Below, piece after piece: positions 37,161-38,360 of a stretch of 38,360 nucleotides of DNA. The stretch's first letter is position 1. Each line of letters begins with the position of its first letter. The position numbers and the translations under genes were made by a program. The stretch is taken from the NCBI GenBank assembly GCA_023807065.1, contig JAJJLU010000477.1, positions 1 through 38,360 on the forward strand, read 5' to 3'. Under the pieces are notes generated by a model that saw only the letters and a program-made list of their open reading frames with translations, made no database searches and was not told the origin of the DNA. The DNA comes from Isotricha intestinalis. Lineage: Eukaryota; Ciliophora; Litostomatea; Vestibuliferida; Isotrichidae.

Positions 37161-37865
37161 ATGGGTTGTGTTTGTGTAGGTAATAAAATGACAATAAATG
37201 CAAAATTAGATAATAGCAAATTGGATAGATTTAAAATGATTGATAAAAATTGGAAAAAAATTATAGGATACTTATCAAAAAAAGATATAAAAGAAGTTTC
37301 ATTCATTAATAAATATTTTCATAATTTAATTTATGATTTTAATTATAATAATGAGAATAAAACTGAAGATGTAGATTATAAGAATTATATAAATTTAAAA
37401 TACGGAAATGATTCAAATGAAGAAACAAATGAAAAATTATTTTTATCATCAAGAAATAAAGAAAACATTATTAAAGTAAATTTTGAAACTGAATATAAAA
37501 GTAATGGAGAAAATGATTTCATTGAAATAAATCATAAAGAAAAATTTTGTTTAACTCCTATTTTGATAAATGATAATAAGAAATCTATTAAATCGAAAAA
37601 AGAAAATAAATTAGGAACTTATTTAGACATCTTTACTAATATGAAAATATATGTAAAACCAAATAATAATAATAATTTTCAATCCACAATAAGTAATTCC
37701 AATTCTAGTCTAAGTTATAATGGAACTCCAAGTTTTAGTGAAGAAAGCAGAAGTATAATTAATAGTAATATTAGTAATATTAATAATAATAAATTTATTC
37801 AATTATCCAATAATAATAATATTTATCTTAAAAAAGATAATGATATAATAATTAATAAAATATAA
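37161..37865 (+). CDS. F-box-like protein with predicted N-terminal dual acylation
   Basis: A 234-residue protein. It starts MGCVCVGNKM: Gly2 is suited to N-myristoylation and Cys3 and Cys5 to palmitoylation, so it may be membrane-tethered. Residues about 33-65 (NWKKIIGYLSKKDIKEVSFI, then NKYFHNLIYDF) fit the F-box pattern, a short helical Skp1-binding motif of the form L..I..YL...D......N..F..L. The rest is acidic and Asn/Lys-rich, with LTPILIND and GTYLDIFTNMKIYVKPNN as possible short conserved segments, and a disordered Ser/Asn-rich C-terminus. An SCF ubiquitin ligase adaptor at a membrane is a possible reading; the substrate-binding region is not recognised, and the F-box match is weak in pattern. 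Confidence 0.62.
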   Translation: MGCVCVGNKMTINAKLDNSKLDRFKMIDKNWKKIIGYLSKKDIKEVSFINKYFHNLIYDFNYNNENKTEDVDYKNYINLKYGNDSNEETNEKLFLSSRNKENIIKVNFETEYKSNGENDFIEINHKEKFCLTPILINDNKKSIKSKKENKLGTYLDIFTNMKIYVKPNNNNNFQSTISNSNSSLSYNGTPSFSEESRSIINSNISNINNNKFIQLSNNNNIYLKKDNDIIINKI

Positions 37866-38346
37866 AGATTTTAATTGATTTGAAGAATATATATTAAAAT
37901 TTAATATGAATAATAATATACTTTTACTAAAAAACATATAAGAAATTATTTCTTTAAAATATTTATGAACTGATATAAAAATAAAGATTTAAAAGTTGAA
38001 AAAAAATATTTGAGTTTTTTCTTTGAATAAATGTATTTATTTAATTAAAAATCAATTAATTAATTATAATTCAGTAAAATTTTACATTAAATATTAAAAA
38101 AAACAAAAATAGTTTATTTATGAATTTCAAATAAAATAATCTGATATATTAAAAATTGATTTAATGAGAATCAAATAATATTATATTACAATTTTATCAG
38201 AAAAAATTAATAAAATATTGCTGAAATAAATAAATTAAAAGACATAATATAAATTAAAATTAAATATTTGGGAGTATTGGGAATTTTTTTTAAATGAGAT
38301 TTTTTATGAATATTAATTATATAATAAATTATTTAATTAATTTCTT
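37866..38346. other. Possible subtelomeric A/T-rich region
   Basis: No open frame of useful length and no RNA gene were seen in these 481 bases. Two TTGGGA-like G clusters near 38269-38281 stand out from the A/T background and may be degenerate copies of the G-rich element at the end. Confidence 0.5.
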
Positions 38347-38360
38347 TTGGGGATTGGGGA
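38345..38360 (+). repeat. Putative telomeric repeat (GGGGATT)n at the window end
   Basis: The last 16 bases read TTTTGGGGATTGGGGA. The G-quartet pair with ATT spacer is a perfect 7-base period GGGGATT over its short length, with G on the strand running 5' to 3' outward, as in ciliate telomeres. Runs of four G are very rare elsewhere in the window. Only about two units are present, so chance cannot be excluded. Confidence 0.5.

Noticed and set aside
1..38360. tRNA, rRNA, transposase, phage or plasmid genes
   Set aside because: I scanned spacers and frames and found no tRNA TPsiC-like block, no rRNA-like conserved stretch and no transposase or integrase motif.

Overview
This window looks like macronuclear DNA of a very AT-rich protist, most likely a ciliate that uses the standard genetic code. 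It is about four-fifths or more A+T by eye. Twenty protein genes are uninterrupted from ATG to stop, with no introns that I can recognise and short A/T-only spacers. Leucine is almost always TTA, and proteins carry long Asn/Lys/Ser tracts. All twenty genes end in TAA. The families present fit a ciliate: a giant TmcB-like PAS membrane protein, a zinc-module kinase, MORN arrays and many coiled-coil proteins. The window ends in TTTTGGGGATTGGGGA, which reads as two units of a G-rich (GGGGATT)n telomere, so the right edge may be a chromosome end. Extreme AT bias, standard code, no introns and a starch-binding module suggest an anaerobic or rumen litostome (Entodinium-like). That placement is inference.

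Layout. 0.5-9.7 kb (+): TmcB-like protein, N-terminal kinesin, and a basic protein of unknown function. 10.3-16.3 kb (+): Ser/Thr kinase with a C-terminal UBA-like segment, an EMC10-like ER protein, a small secreted Cys protein and a coiled-coil protein. 16.4-17.6 kb (-): a second coiled-coil protein. 18.0-25.1 kb (+): Ubc-variant (Mms2-like), ornithine decarboxylase antizyme with a +1 frameshift, AAMP/Sqt1-like WD40, YY1-like zinc-finger protein, CHMP1-like ESCRT-III and queuine tRNA-ribosyltransferase; a decayed NKAP-like relic lies between the WD40 and zinc-finger genes. 25.2-28.3 kb (-): CBM20-TPS-TPP fusion, divergent from a membrane double-RING-like protein (+). 28.9-29.9 kb: a possible tiny ORF and a broken MLF-family gene. 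30.0-36.1 kb (-): zinc-module kinase and a 29-unit MORN-variant protein. 36.3-37.9 kb (+): a small basic protein and a dual-acylation F-box-like protein, followed by about 500 bp of possibly subtelomeric DNA.

The genes do not form one pathway. They are typical eukaryotic housekeeping genes (ubiquitin, ESCRT, tRNA modification, ER insertion, ribosomal-protein chaperone, polyamine control) mixed with protist-specific families. The most interesting points are: (1) the antizyme, whose frame 0 ends at CTT TGA and whose conserved domain lies in the +1 frame; this TGA would be the only non-TAA stop used by an intact gene here; (2) a trehalose-phosphate synthase/phosphatase with an intact-looking starch-binding module but degenerate residues in both catalytic domains; (3) an MLF-like gene broken only by five compensating single-base homopolymer indels.
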